This document shows positions 32,021 through 47,000 of a stretch of 64,000 nt of DNA, one piece after another. This stretch comes from Taxillus chinensis. Taxonomy: Eukaryota > Streptophyta > Magnoliopsida > Santalales > Loranthaceae. How positions within the stretch are numbered: position 1 is the stretch's first letter; every line of letters begins with the position of its first letter. The stretch spans positions 18,404,986 through 18,468,985 of the forward strand of contig CM042088.1 in assembly GCA_023512835.1 (NCBI GenBank), given 5' to 3'. Position numbers and translations under genes: made by a program. The notes beneath the pieces were generated by a model. The model was not told where the DNA came from and did not search any database. It saw only the letters and a list, made by a program, of their open reading frames with translations.

Positions 32021-35000
32021 CGTCACACTTACTCAAACCTAAAAATCTACCGTTTTGACTCGTAATTGCAGAAAAATGTGGATTTGTCGATTATAATGTT
32101 GTCTTCGAGCTCTTGTATTCAATATTAATTGATTCGACACAGCATTGGAGATACCTCCCCACCATGGAGTACGTCACACTGAGTGAAGAATGTTCATCAT
32201 GCGTCCTTCGAATCACTAACGGATATTACATTTCCTTAATTGTTTGATCCTCTCAATGCATCCGAATCAACAAAATAACCAACCTAAATCTAAGGAATCG
32301 AGCCTCGTGATTTCTGATTGAAGCAAAAAGAGTGTTTATCCACTTTTCGGGTAATCGGTATTGACAAAAGTGCATTATACTAAGCGTGGGATGTACCTCA
32401 CCGCCGTGTAGTATGTCACATTGAGCGAACGATGCTCATCTTGTGTCCTTTCAATCCTTCATGGATATTAGATTTTTTTTGTTTGATTAATTAATTGAAT
32501 GCATCCCGAATGAACTAAATAACTTACTCATACCTAAAAATCTACCGTTTTGACTCATCATTGCAGTAAAATGTGGATTCGTCGATTATAATGTTGTCTT
32601 CGAGCTCGTGTATTCGGTATTGATAATAGTGGATTCGACACGGCGTTTTAGATACCTCCCCACCATGGAGTACGTCACACTAAGTGAAGAATGTTCATCC
32701 TGTGTCATCAGAATCACTAATGGATATTACATTTCGTTAATTGTTTGATCCTCCTGAATGCATCCAAAATCAACAAAATAACCAACCTAAATCTAAGGAA
32801 TCAAGCCTTGCGATTTCGATTGAAGCAAAAAGAGTGTTTATCCACTTTTCGGGTAATCGGTATTGACAAAAGTGCATTATAGTAACCGTGGGATGTACCT
32901 CACCGCCGTGTAGTATGTCACATTGAGCAAACGATGCTCACCTTGTGTCCTTTCAATCCTTCATGGATATTAGATTTTGTTGTTTGATTAACGAATTGAA
33001 TGCATCCCGAATTAACTAAATAAGTAGCCCAAAGCTAAAAATCAACCCTTTCATTCCTAATTAAAGCGAAATGTGGATTTATCAAGTATAATAGAGTGTT
33101 CGAGTTATTGTATTCAATATTTATAACAGTGGATTAGACACATCGTTCGATGTACCACCAGCAATTGAGTTTGCCACAATGAGCGAACCATGCTCTTCAT
33201 GTGTCCTTTGAATCCTCAATTGATATTACATTTCATGGTTATATTGATCAACTCAATGAATAAGAAATTAGTGAAATAGTAAACCTAAAAATCGAAGGAA
33301 TCTAGGCTTTTGGTCTCTGATTGAAGCAAAAAGTGGGTTCATCCTTTTTAATAGCCTTTGACATCGAGTAATCATTGTTGATAAAAGTGCACTAGACCAA
33401 GCATCAGAAGCACCTCACCGTCGTGGAGTATGTCACATTGAGCGAACGATGCTCAACATATGTCCTTTCAATCCTTCATGGATATAAGATTTTTTTTGTC
33501 TGATTAATTAATTGAATGCATCCCAAATCAACTAAATAAGTAACCCAAAGCTAAAAATCAACCCTTTCATTCCTAATTAATGCGAAATGTGGATTTATCG
33601 AGTATAATAGAGTGTTTGACCTATTGTATTCAATATTTATAATAGTGGATTAGAGACATCGTTGGATGTACCACCAGCAATCGAGTTTGTCACAATGAGC
33701 GAACCATGCTCTTCACGTGTCCTTTGAATCCTCTATGGCTATTATATTTTGTTGTTATATTGATCAACTCAATGAATACGAAATTAGTGAAATAGTAAAC
33801 CTAAAAATCTAAGGAATCTAGGCTTTTGGTCTCCTGATTGAAGCAAGAAGAGTGTTTATCCACTTTTCGGGTAATCGGTATTGACAAAAGTGCATTATAG
33901 TAACCGTGGGATGTACCTCACCGCCGTGTAGTATGTCACATTGAGCAAACGATGCTCACCTTGTGTCCTTTCAATCCTTCATGGATATTAGATTTTGTTG
34001 TTTGATTAACGAATTGAATGCATCCCGAATTAACTAAATAAGTAGCCCAAAGCTAAAAATCAACCCTTTCATTCCTAATTAAAGCGAAATGTGGATTTAT
34101 CAAGTATAATAGAGTGTTCGAGTTATTGTATTCAATATTTATAACAGTGGATTAGACACATCGTTGGATGTACCACCAACAATTGAGTTTGTCACAATGA
34201 AAGAACCATGCTCTTCATGTGTCCTTTGAATCCTCTATGCATATTACATTTTGTTGCAATATTCATCAACTCAATGAATACGAAATCAGTGAAATAGTAA
34301 ACCTAAAAATCTAAGGAATCTAGGCTTTTGGTCTCTGATTGAAGCAAAAAGTGGGTTCATCCTTTTTAATAGCCTTTGACATCGAGTAATCATTGTTGAT
34401 AAAAGTGCACTAGACCAAGCATCAGAAGCACCTCACCGTCGTGGAGTATGTCACATTGAGCGAACGATGCTCAACATATGTCCTTTCAATCCTTCATGGA
34501 TATAAGATTTTTTTGTCTGATTAATTAATTGAATGCATCCCAAATCAACTAAATAAGTAACCCAAAGCTAAAAATCAACCCTTTCATTCCTAATTAATGC
34601 GAAATGTGGATTTATCGAGTATAATAGAGTGTTTGACCTATTGTATTCAATATTTATAATAGTGGATTAGAGACATCGTTGGATGTACCACCAGCAATCG
34701 AGTTTGTCACAATGAGCGAACCATGCTCTTCACGTGTCCTTTGAATCCTCTATGGCTATTATATTTTGTTGTTATATTGATCAACTCAATGAATACGAAA
34801 TTAGTGAAATAGTAAACCTAAAAATCTAAGGAATCTAGGCTTTTGGTCTCTGATTGAAGCAAAAAGTGGGTTTATCCTCTTTAGTAGCCTTTATCATCGA
34901 GTAATCATTGTTGATAAAAGCGCACTAGACCAAGCATCAGAAGCACCTCACCGTCGTGGAGTATGCCACGTTGGGCTTACCGTGCTCATCATGTGTCTCT

Positions 35001-38000
35001 TGAATCCAACATGGATATTACATTTTATTGTTTGATTAATCCACACAATGCATCCCGAATGAACTAAATAACTTACTCAAACCTAAAAATCTACCGTTTT
35101 GCGTCGTAATTGTAGTAAAATGTGGCTTTGTCGATTATAATGTTGTCTTCATGCTCGTGTATTCAATATTGATAATACGTGGATTCGACACAGCGTTGGA
35201 GATACCTCCCCACCATGGAGTACGTCACACTGAGTGAAGAATGTTCACCCTGTGTCATCGGAATCACTAATGGATATTACATTTCGTTAATTGTTTGATC
35301 CTCTGAATGCATCCAAAATCAACAAAATAACCAACCTAAATCTAAGGAATCGAGCCTTGCGATTTCTGATTGAAGTAAAAAGAGTGTTTTTCCACTTTTC
35401 GGGTAATCGGTATTGACAAAAGTGCATTATACTAAGCGTGGGATGTACCTCACCGCCGTGTAGTATGTCCCATTGAGCGAACGATGCTCATCTCGTGTCC
35501 TTTCAATCCTTCATGGATATTAGATTTTGTTGTTTGATTAATCAATTGAATGCATCCCAAATCAACTAAATAAGTAACCCAAAGCTAAAAATCAACCCTT
35601 TCATTCCAAATTAAAGCGAAATGTGGATTTATTGAGTACAATAGAGTGTTCGAGCTATTGTATTCAATATTTATAATAGTGGATTAGACACATCGTTCGA
35701 TGTACCACCAAAGAATTGAGTTTGCCACAATGAGCGAACCATGCTCTTCATGTGTCCTTTGAATCCTCAATTGATATTACATTTCATGGTTATATTGATC
35801 AACTCAATGAATAAGAAATTAGTGAAATAGTAAACCTAAAAATCGAAGGAATCTAGGCTTTTGGTCTCTGATTGAAGCAAAAAGTGGGTTTATCCTCTGC
35901 AATAGCCTTCGACACCGAGTAATCGTTGTTAATAAAAGCGCACTTGACCAAGCATTAGAAGCACCTCACCGCCGTGGAGTACGCCACATTGGGCTTACCG
36001 TGCTCATCATGTGTCTCTTGAATCCTACGTGAATATTACATTTTATTATTCGATTAATCCACACAATGCATCCCGAATGAACTAAATAACTTACTCAAAC
36101 CTAAAAATCTACCGTTTTGACTCATCATTGCAGTAAAATGTGGATTTGTCGATTATAATGTTGTCTTCGAGCTCGTGTATTCAGTATTGATAATAGTGGA
36201 TTTGACACAGCGTTTAAGATACCTCACCACCATGGAGTACGTCACACTGTGTGAAGAATGTTCATCATGTGTCCTTTGAATCACTAATGGATATTACATT
36301 TCATTAATTGTTTGATCCTCTCAATGCATCCGAAATCAACAAAATAACCAACCTAATCTAAGGAATCGAGCCTTGCGATTTCTGATTGAAGCAAAAAGAG
36401 TATTTATCCACTTTTCGGGTAATCGGTATTGACAAAAGTGCATTATACTAAGCGTGGGATGTACCTCACCGCCATGTAGTATGTCACATTGAGCCAACGA
36501 TGCTCATCTCGTGTCCTTTCAATCCTTCATGGATATTAGATTTTGTTGTTTGATTAATCAATTGAATGCATCCCAAATCAACTAAATAAGTAACCCAAAG
36601 CTAAAAATCAACCCTTTCATTCCAAATTAAAGCGAAATGTGGATTTATTGAGTACAATAGAGTGTTCGAGCTATTGTATTCAATATTTATAATAGTGGAT
36701 TAGACACATCGTTCGATGTACCACCAAGAATTGAGTTTGCCACAATGAGCGAACCATGCTCTTCATGTGTCCTTTGAATCCTCAATTGATATTACATTTC
36801 ATGGTTATATTGATCAACTCAATGAATAAGAAATTAGTGAAATAGTAAACCTAAAAATCGAAGGAATCTAGGCTTTTGGTCTCTGATTGAAGCAAAAAGT
36901 GGGTTTATCCTCTGAATAGCCTTCGACACCGAGTAATCGTTGTTAATAAAAGCGCACTTGACCAAGCATTAGAAGCACCTCACCGCCGTGGAGTACGCCA
37001 CATTGGGCTTACCGTGCTCATCATGTGTCTCTTGAATCCTACGTGAATTTTACATTTTATTATTCAATTAATCCACACAATGCATCCCGAATGAACTAAA
37101 TAACTTACTCAAACCTAAAAATCTACCGTTTTGACTCATCATTGTAGTAAAATGTGGATTTGTCGATTATAATGTTGTCTTCGAGCTCGTGTATTCAGTA
37201 TTGATAATAGTGGATTCGACACAGCGTTTAAGATACCTCACCACCATGGAGTACGTCACACTGTGTGAAGAATGTTCATCATGTGTCCTTCGAATCACTA
37301 ATGGAAATTACATTTCATTAATTGTTTGATCCTCTCAATGCATCCGAAATCAAGAAAATAACCAACCTAATCTAAGGAATCGAGCCTTGCGATTTCTGAT
37401 TGAAGCAAAAAGAGTATTTATCCACTTTTCGGGTAATCGGTATTGACAAAAGTGCATTATACTAAGCGTGGGATGTACCTCACCGCCATGTAGTATGTCA
37501 CATTGAGCCAACGATGCTCATCTCGTGTCCTTTCAATCCTTCATGGATATTAGATTTTGTTGTTTGATTAATCAATTGAATGTATCCCAAATCAACTAAA
37601 TAAGTAACCCAAAGCTAAAAATCAACCCTTTCATTCCAAATTAAAGCGAAATGTGGATTTATTGAGTACAATAGAGTGTTCGAGCTATTGTATTCAATAT
37701 TTATAATAGTGGATTAGACACATCGTTCGATGTACCACCAGCAATTGAGTTTGCCACAATGAGCGAACCATGCTCTTTATGTGCCCTTTGAATCCTCAAT
37801 TGATATTACATTTCATGGTTATATTGATCAACTCAATGAATAAGAAATTAGTGAAATAGTAAACCTAAAAATCGAAGGAATCTAGGCTTTTGGTCTCTGA
37901 TTGAAGCAAAAAGTGGGTTTATCCTCTGCAATAGCCTTCGACACCGAGTAATCGTTGTTAATAAAAGCGCACTTGACCAAGCATTAGAAGCACCTCACCG

Positions 38001-41000
38001 CCGTGGAGTACGCCACATTGGGCTTACCGTGCTCATCATGTGTCTCTTGAATCCTACGTGAATTTTACATTTTATTATTCAATTAATCCACACAATGCAT
38101 CCCGAATGAACTAAATAACTTACTCAAACCTAAAAATCTACCGTTTTGACTCATCATTGCAGTAAAATGTGGATTTGTCGATTATAATGTTGTCTTCGAG
38201 CTCGTGTATTCAGGTATTGATAATAGTGGATTCGACACGCCGTTTAAGATACCTCACCACCATGGAGTACGTCACCTTGTGTGAAGAATGTTCATCATGT
38301 GTCCTTCGAATCACTAATGGAAATTACATTTCATTAATTGTTTGATCCTCTCAATGCATCCGAAATCAACAAAATAACCAACCTAATCTAAGGAATCGAG
38401 CCTTGCGATTTCGATTGAAGCAAAAAGAGTATTTATCCACTTTTCGGGTAATCGGTATTGACAAAAGTGCATTATACTAAGCGTGGGATGTACCTCACCG
38501 CCATGTAGTATGTCACATTGAGCCAACGATGCTCATCTCGTGTCCTTTCAATCCTTCATGGATATTAGATTTTGTTGTTTGATTAATCAATTGAATGCAT
38601 CCAAATCAACTAAATAAGTAACCCAAAGCTAAAAATCAACCCTTTCATTCCAGATTAAAGCGAAATGTGGATTTATTGAGTACAATAGAGTGTTCGAGCT
38701 ATTGTATTCAATATTTATAATAGTGGATTAGACACATCATTGGATGTACCACCAGCAATTGAGTTTGCCACAATGAGCGAACCATGCTCTTCATGTGTCC
38801 TTTGAATCCTCAATTGATATTACATTTCATGGTTATATTGATCAACTCAATGAATAAGAAATTAGTGAAATAGTAAACCTAAAAATCGAAGGAATCTAGG
38901 CTTTTGGTCTCTGATTGAAGCAAAAAGTGGGTTTACCCTCTGTAATAGCCTTCGACACCGAGTAATCGTTGTTAATAAAAGCGCACTTGACCAAGCATTA
39001 GAAGCACCTCACCGCCGTGGAGTATACCACATTGGGCTTACCGTGCTCATCATGTGTCTCTTGAATCCTACGTGAATATTACATTTTATTATTCGATTAA
39101 TCCACACAATGCATCTCGAATGAACTAAATAACTTACTCAAACCTAAAAATCTACCGTTTTGACTCGTAATTGCGGTAAAATGTGGATTTGTCGATTATA
39201 ATGTTGTCTTCGAGCTCGTGTATTCAGGTATTGATAATAGTGGATTCGACACGGCGTTTAAGATACCTCACCACCATGGAGTACGTCACACCGTGTGAAG
39301 AATGTTCATCATGTGTCCTTCGAATCACTAATGGATATTACATTTCATTAATTGTTTGATCCCTCAATACATCCGAAATCAACAAAATAACCAACCTAAT
39401 AATCGAGCCTTGCGATTTCGATTGAAGCAAAAAAGAGTATTTATCCACTTTTCGGGTAATTGGTATTGACAAAAGTGCATTATACTAAGCGTGGGATGTA
39501 CCTCACCGCCATGTAGTATGTCACATTGAGCCAACGATGCTCATCTTGTGTCCCCTCAATCCTTCATGGATATTAGATTTTGTTGTTTGATTAATCAATT
39601 GAATGCATCCCAAATCAACTAAATAAGTAACCCAAAGCTAAAAATCAACCCTTTCATTCCTAGTTAAAGCAAAATGTGGATTTATGGAGTATAATAGTGT
39701 GTTCGAGCTATTGTATTCAATATTTATAACAATTGGATTAGCCACATCGTTGGATGCACCACCAACAATTGAGTTTATCACAATGAGCGAACCATGCTCT
39801 TCATGTGTCCTTTGAATCCTCTATGGATATTACATTTTGTTGTTATATTGATCAACTCAATGAATACGAAATCAGTGAAATAGTGAACCTAAAAATCTAA
39901 GGAATCTAGGCTTTTGGTCTTTGATTGAAGCAATAAGTGGGTTTATCCTCTTTAATGGCCTTTGTCATCGAGTAATCATTGTTGGTAAAAGCGCACTAGA
40001 CCAAGCATCAAAAGCACCTCACCATCGTGGAGTATGCCACATTGGGCTTCTGTGCACATCCTGTGTCTCATGAATCCTACATGGATATTACATGTTATTG
40101 TTTGATTTATCTACACAATGCATCCCGAATGAACTAAATAACTTACTCAAACCTAAAAATCTACCGTTTTGACTTATCATTGCAAGAAAATGTGGATTTG
40201 TCGATTATAATGTTGTCTTCGAGCTCGTGTATTCAGTATTGATAATAGTGGATTCGACACGGCGTTTAAGATACCTCCCCACCATGCGATCGTCACACTG
40301 AGTGAAGAATGTTCATCCTGTGTCATCGGAATCACTAATGGATATTACATTTCGTTAATTGTTTGATCCTCTGAATGCATCCAAAATCAACGAAATAACC
40401 AACCTAAATCTAAGGAATCAAGCCTTGCGATTTCTGATTGAAGCAAAAAGAGTGTTTATCCACTTTTCGGGTAATCGGTATTGACAAAAGTGCATTATAC
40501 TAACCGTGGGATGTACCTCACCGCCGTGTAGTATGTCACATTGAGCAAACGATGCTCATCTTGTGTCCTTTCAATCCTTCATGGATATTAGATTTTGTTG
40601 TTTGATTAATGAATTGAATGCATCCCGAATTAACTAAATAAGTAGCCCAAAGCTAAAAATCAACCCTTTCATTCCTAATTAAAGCGAAATGTGGATTTAT
40701 CAAGTATAATAGAGTGTTCGAGTTATCGTATTCAATATTTATAACAGTTGGATTAGACACATCGTTGGATGTACCACCAACAATTGAGTTTGTCACAACG
40801 AAAGAACCATGCTCTTCATGTGTCCTTTGAATCCTCTATGCATATTACATTTTGTTGCAATATTCATCAACTCAATGAATACGAAATCAGTGAAATGGTA
40901 AACCTAAAAATCTAAGGAATCTAGGCTTTTGGTCTCTGATTGAAGCAAAAAGTGGGTTTATCCTTTTTAATAGCCTTTGACATCGAGTAATCATTGTTGA

Positions 41001-44000
41001 TAAAAGTGCACTAGACCAAGCATCAGAAGCCCCTCACCGTCGTGGAGTATGTCACATTGAGCAAACGATGCTCAACATATGTCCTTTCAATCCTTCATGG
41101 ATATAAGATTTTTTTTGTTTGATTAATTAATTGAATGCATCCCAAATCAACTAAATAAGTAACCCAAAGCTAAAAATCAACCCTTTCATTCCTAATTAAT
41201 GCGAAATGTGGATTTATCGAGTATAATAGAGTGTTTGACCTATTGTATTCAATATTTATAATAGTGGATTAGAGACATCGTTGGATGTACCACCAGAGAA
41301 TCGAGTTTGTCACAATGAGCGAACCATACTCTTCACGTGTCCTTTGAATCCTCTACGGCTATTACATTTTGTTGTTATATTGATCAACTCAATGAATACG
41401 AAATTAGTGAAACAGTAAACCTAAAAATCTAAGGAATCTAGGCTTTTGGTCTCTGATTGAAGCAAAAACTGGGTTTATCCTCTTTAGTAGCCTTTATCAT
41501 CGAGTAATCATTGTTGATAAAAGCGCACTAGACCATGCATCAGAAGCACCTCACCGTCGTGGAGTATGCCACGTTGGGCTTACCGTGCTCATCATGTGTC
41601 TCTTGAATCCTACATGGATATTACATTTTATTGTTTGATTAATCCACACAATGCATCCCGAATGAACTAAACAACTTACTCAAACCAAAAAATCGACTGT
41701 TTTGCCTCGTAATTGTAGTAAAATGTGGCTTTGTCGATTATAATGTTGTCTTCAAGCTCGTGTATTCAATATTGATAACACTGGATTCGACACAGTGTTG
41801 GAGATACCTCCCAACCATGGAGTACGTCATACTGAGTGAAGAATGTTCATTATGTGTCCTTCGAATCACTAATGGATATTACAATTCGTTAATTGTTTGA
41901 TCCTCTCAATGCATCCGAAATCAACAAAATAACCAACCTAAATCTAAGGAAACGAGCCTTGTGATTTCTGATTGAAGCAAACAGAGTGTTTATCCACTTT
42001 TCGGGTAATCGGTATTGACAAAAGTGCATTATACTAACCGTTGGATGTACCTCACCGCCGTGTAGTATGTGACATTGAGCGAACGATGCTCATCTTGTGT
42101 CCTTTCAATCCTTCATGGATATTAGATTTTGTTGTTTGATTAATGAATTGAATGCATCCCAAACTAACTAAATAAGTAGCCCAAACCTAAAAATCAACCC
42201 TTTCATTCTTAATTAAAGCGAAATGTGGAGTTATCCAGTATAATATAGTGTTCAAGCTATTATATTCAATATTTATAACAGTGGATTAGACACATCGTTG
42301 GATGTACCACCAACAATTGAGTTTGTCACAATGAGCGATCCATGCTCTTCGTGTGTCCTTTGAATCCTCTATGGCTATTACATTTTGATGTTATATTGAT
42401 CAACTCAATGAATACGAAATTAGTGAAATAGTAAACCTAAAAATCTAAGGAATCTAGGCTTTTGGTCTCTGATTGAAGCAAACAGTGGGTTTATCCTCTT
42501 TAATAGCTTTTATCATCGAGTAATCATTGTTGATAAAAGCGCACTAGACCAAGCATCAGAAGCACCTCACCGTCGTGGAGTATGCCACGTTGGGCTTACC
42601 GTGCTCATCATGTGTCTCTTGAATCCTACATGGATATTAGATTTTATTGTTTTTTTTATCTACACAATGCATCCCGAATGAACTAAATAACTTACTCAAA
42701 CCTAAAAATCTACTGTTTTGACTCGTAATTGTAGTAAAATGTGGATTTGTCGATCATAATGCAGTCTTCGAGCTAGTGTATTCAATATTTATAACAGTGG
42801 ATTCGACACAGCATTAGAGATACCTCCCCACCATGGAGTACGTCACACTGAGTGAAGAATGTTCATCATGTGTCCTTCGAATCACTAATGGATATGACAT
42901 TTCGTTAATTGTTTGATCCTCTCAATGCATCCGAAATCAACAAAATAACCAACCTAAATCTAAGGAATCGAGCCTTGTGATTTCTGATTGAAGCAAACAG
43001 AGTGTTTATCCACTTTTCGGCTAATCGGTATTGACAAAAGTGCATTATACTAACCGTTGGATGTACCTCACCGCCGTGTAGTATGTCACATTGAGCGAAC
43101 GATGCTCATCTTGTGTCCTTTCAATCCTTCCTGGATATTAGATTTTGTTGTTTGATTAATGAATTGAATGCATCCAAAACTAACTAAATAAGTAGCCCAA
43201 ACCTAAAAATCAACCCTTTCATTCCTAATTAAAGGGAAATCTGGATTTATCGAGTATAATAGAGTGTTCGAGCTATTATATTCAATATTTATAATAGTGG
43301 ATTAGACACATCGTTGGATGTAGCACCAACAATTGAGTTTGTCACAATGAGCGAACCATGCTCTTCATGTGTCCTTTGAATCCTCTATGGATATTATATT
43401 TTGTTGCAATATTCATCAACTTAATGAATACGAAATCAGTGAAATAGTAAACCTAAAAATCTAAGGAATCTAGGCTTTTGGTCTCTGATTGAAGCAAAAA
43501 GTGGGTTTATCCTCTTTAATAGCCTTTGACATCAAGTAATCATGGTTGATAAAAGCGCACTAGGCCAAGCATCAGAAGCACCTCACCGTCGTGGAGTATG
43601 CCACATTGGGCTTACCGTGCTCATCATGTGTCTCTTGAATCCTACATGGATATTAGATTTTATTGTTTGATTTATCTACACAATGCATCCCGAATGAACT
43701 AAATAACTTACTCAAACCTAAAAATCTACTGTTTTGACTCGTAATTGTAGTAAAATGTGGATTTGTCGATCATAATGCAGTCTTCGAGCTCGTGTATTCA
43801 ATATTTATAATAGTGGATTCGACACAGCATTAGAGATACCTCCCCACCATGGAGTACGTCACACTGAGTGAAGAATGTTCATCATGTGTCCTACGAATCA
43901 CTAATGGATATTAAATTTCGTTAATTGTTTGATCCTCTCAATGCATCCGAAATCAGCAAAATAACCAACCTAAATCTAAGGAAACGAGCCTTGTGATTTC

Positions 44001-47000
44001 TGATTGAAGCAAACAGAGTGTTTATCCACTTTTCGGGTAATCGGTATTGACAAAAGTGCATTATACTAACCGTTGGATGTACCTCACCGCCGTGTAGTAT
44101 GTCACATTGAGCGAACGATGCTCATCTTGTGTCCTTTCAATCCTTCATGGATATTAGATTTTGTTGTTTGATTAATGAATTGAATGCATCCCAAATTAAC
44201 TAAATAAGTAGCCCAAAGCTAAAAATCAACCCTTTCATTCCTAATTAAAGTGAAATGTGCATTTATCGAGTATAATAGAGTGTTCGAGCTATTATATTCA
44301 ATATTTATGACAGTGGATTAGACATATCGTTGGATGTAGCACCAATAATTGAGTTTGTCACAATGAGCGAACCATGCACTTCATGTGTCCTTTGAATCAT
44401 CTATGGATATTACATTTTGTTGCAATATTCATCAACTCAATGAATACGAAATCAGTGAAATAGTAAACCTAAAAATCTAAGGAATCTAGGCTTTTGGTCT
44501 CTGATTGAAGCAAAAAGTGGGTTTATCCTCTTTAATAGCCTTTGACATCGAGTAATCATGGTTGATAAAAGCGCACTAGACCAAGCATCAGAAGCACCTC
44601 ACCGTCGTGGAGTATGCCACATTGGGCTTACCGTGCTCATCATGTGTCTCTTGAATCCTACATGGATATTAGATTTTATTGTTTGATTTATCTACACAAT
44701 GCATCCCGAATGAACTAAATAACTTACTCAAACCTAAAAATTTACTGTTTTGACTCGTAATTGTAGTAAAATGTGGATTTATCGATCATAATGCGATCTT
44801 GAGCTCGTGTATTCAATATTTATAATAGTGGATTCGACACAGCATTGGAGATACCTCCCCACCATGGAGTACGTCACACTGAGTGAAGAATGTTCATCAT
44901 GTGTCCTTCGAATCACTAATGAATATTACATTTCGTTAATTGTTTGATCCTCTCAATGCATCCGAAATCAACAAAATAACCAACCTAAATCTAAGGAAAC
45001 GAGCCTTGTGATTTCTGATTGAAGCAAACAGAGTGTTTATCCACTTTTCGGGTAATAGGTATTGACAAAAGTGCACTATACTAACCGTTGGATGTACCTT
45101 ACCGCCGTGTTGTATGTCACATTGAGAGAACGATGCTCATCTTGTGTCCTTTCAATCCTTCATGGATATTAGATTTTGTTGTTTGATTAATGAACTGAAT
45201 GCATCCCAAATTAACTAAATAAGTAGCCCAAAGCTAAAAATCAACCCTTTCATTCCTAATTAAAGCGAAATGTGGATTTATCGAGTATAATAGAGTGTTC
45301 GAGCTATTATATTCAATATTTATAACAGTGGATTAGACACATCGTTGGATGTAGCACCAACAATTGAGTTTGTCACAATGAGCGAACCATGCTCTTCATG
45401 TGTCCTTTGAATCCTCTATGGATATTACATTTTGTTGCAATATTCATCAACTCAATGAATACGAAATCGGTGAAATAGTAAACCTAAAAATCTAAGGAAT
45501 CTAGGCTTTTGGTCTCCGATTGAAGCAAAAAGTGGGTTTATCCTCTTTAATAGCCTTTGACATCGAGTAATCATGGTTGATAAAAGCGCACTAGACCAAG
45601 CATCGAAGTACCTCACCATCGTGGAGTATGCCACATTGGGCTTACCGTGCTCATCATGTGTCTCTTGAATCCTACATGGATATTAGATTTTATTGTTTGA
45701 TTTATCTACACAATGCATCCCGAATGAACTAAATAACTTACTCAAACCTAAAAATCTACTGTTTCGACTCGTAATTGTAGTAAAATGTGGATTTGTCGAT
45801 CATAATGCGGTCTTCGAGCTCGTGTATTGAAAATTTATAATAGTGGATTCGACACGACATTGGAGATACCTCCCCACCATGGAGTACGTCACACCGAGTG
45901 AAGAATGTTCATCATGTGTCCTTCGAATCACTAATGAATATTACATTTCGTTAATTGTTTGATCCTCTCAATGCATCCGAAATCAACAAAATAAAATCTA
46001 AGGAAACGAGCCTTGTGATTTCCGATTGAAGCAAACAGAGTGTTTATCCACTTTTCGGGTAATCGGTATTGACAAAAGTGCATTATACTAACCGTTGGAT
46101 GTACCTCACCGCCGTGTAGTATGTCACATTGAGCGAACGATGCTCATCTTGTGTCCTTTCAATCCTTCATGGATATTAGATTTTGTTGTTTGATTAATGA
46201 ATTGAATGCATCCCAAATTAACTAAATAAGTAGCCCAAAGCTAAAAATCAACCCTTTCATTCCTAATTAAAGCGAAATGTGGATTTATCGAGTATAATAG
46301 AGTGTTCAAGCTATTATATTCAATATTTATAATAGTGGATTAGACACATCGTTGGATGTAGCACCAACAATTGAGTTTGTCACAATGAGCGAACCATGCT
46401 CTTCATGTGTCCTTTGAATCCTCTATGGATATTACATTTTGTTGCAATATTCATCAACTCAATGAATACGAAATCAGTGAAATAGTAAACCTAAAAATCT
46501 AAGGAATCTAGGCTTTTGGTCTCTGATTGAAGCAAAAAGTGGGTTTATCCTCTTTAATAGCCTTTGACATCGAGTAATCATGGTTGATAAAAGCGCACTA
46601 GACCAAGCATCAGAAGCACCTCACCGTCGTGGAGTATGCCACATTGGGCTTACCGTGCTCATCATGTGTCTCTTGAATCCTACATGGATATTAAATTTTA
46701 TTGTTTGATTTATCTACACAATGCATCCCGAATGAACTAAATAACTTACTCAAACCTAAAAATCTACTGTTTTGACTCGTAATTGTAGTAAAATGTGGAT
46801 TTGTCGATCATAATGCAGTCTTCGAGCTCGTGTATTCAATATTTATAATAGTGGATTCGAGACAGCATTGGAGATACCTCCCCACCATGGAGTACGTCAC
46901 ACTGAGTGAAGAATGTTCATCATGTGTCCTTCGAATCACTAATGAATATTACATTTCGTTAATTGTTTGATCCTCTCAATGCATCGGAAATCAACAAAAT

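Noticed and set aside
32341..32362. CENP-B-box-like text (TTTTCGGGTAATCGG) in satellite monomers
   Set aside because: The TTCG half fits but the second half has GGTA in place of the required CGGG at the right spacing, so it does not match the box.
45452..45634. 60-codon minus-strand ORF, also at 60,673-60,855 and 62,688-62,870
   Set aside because: It recurs only because the satellite repeats, has no known motif and is disrupted in other monomers.
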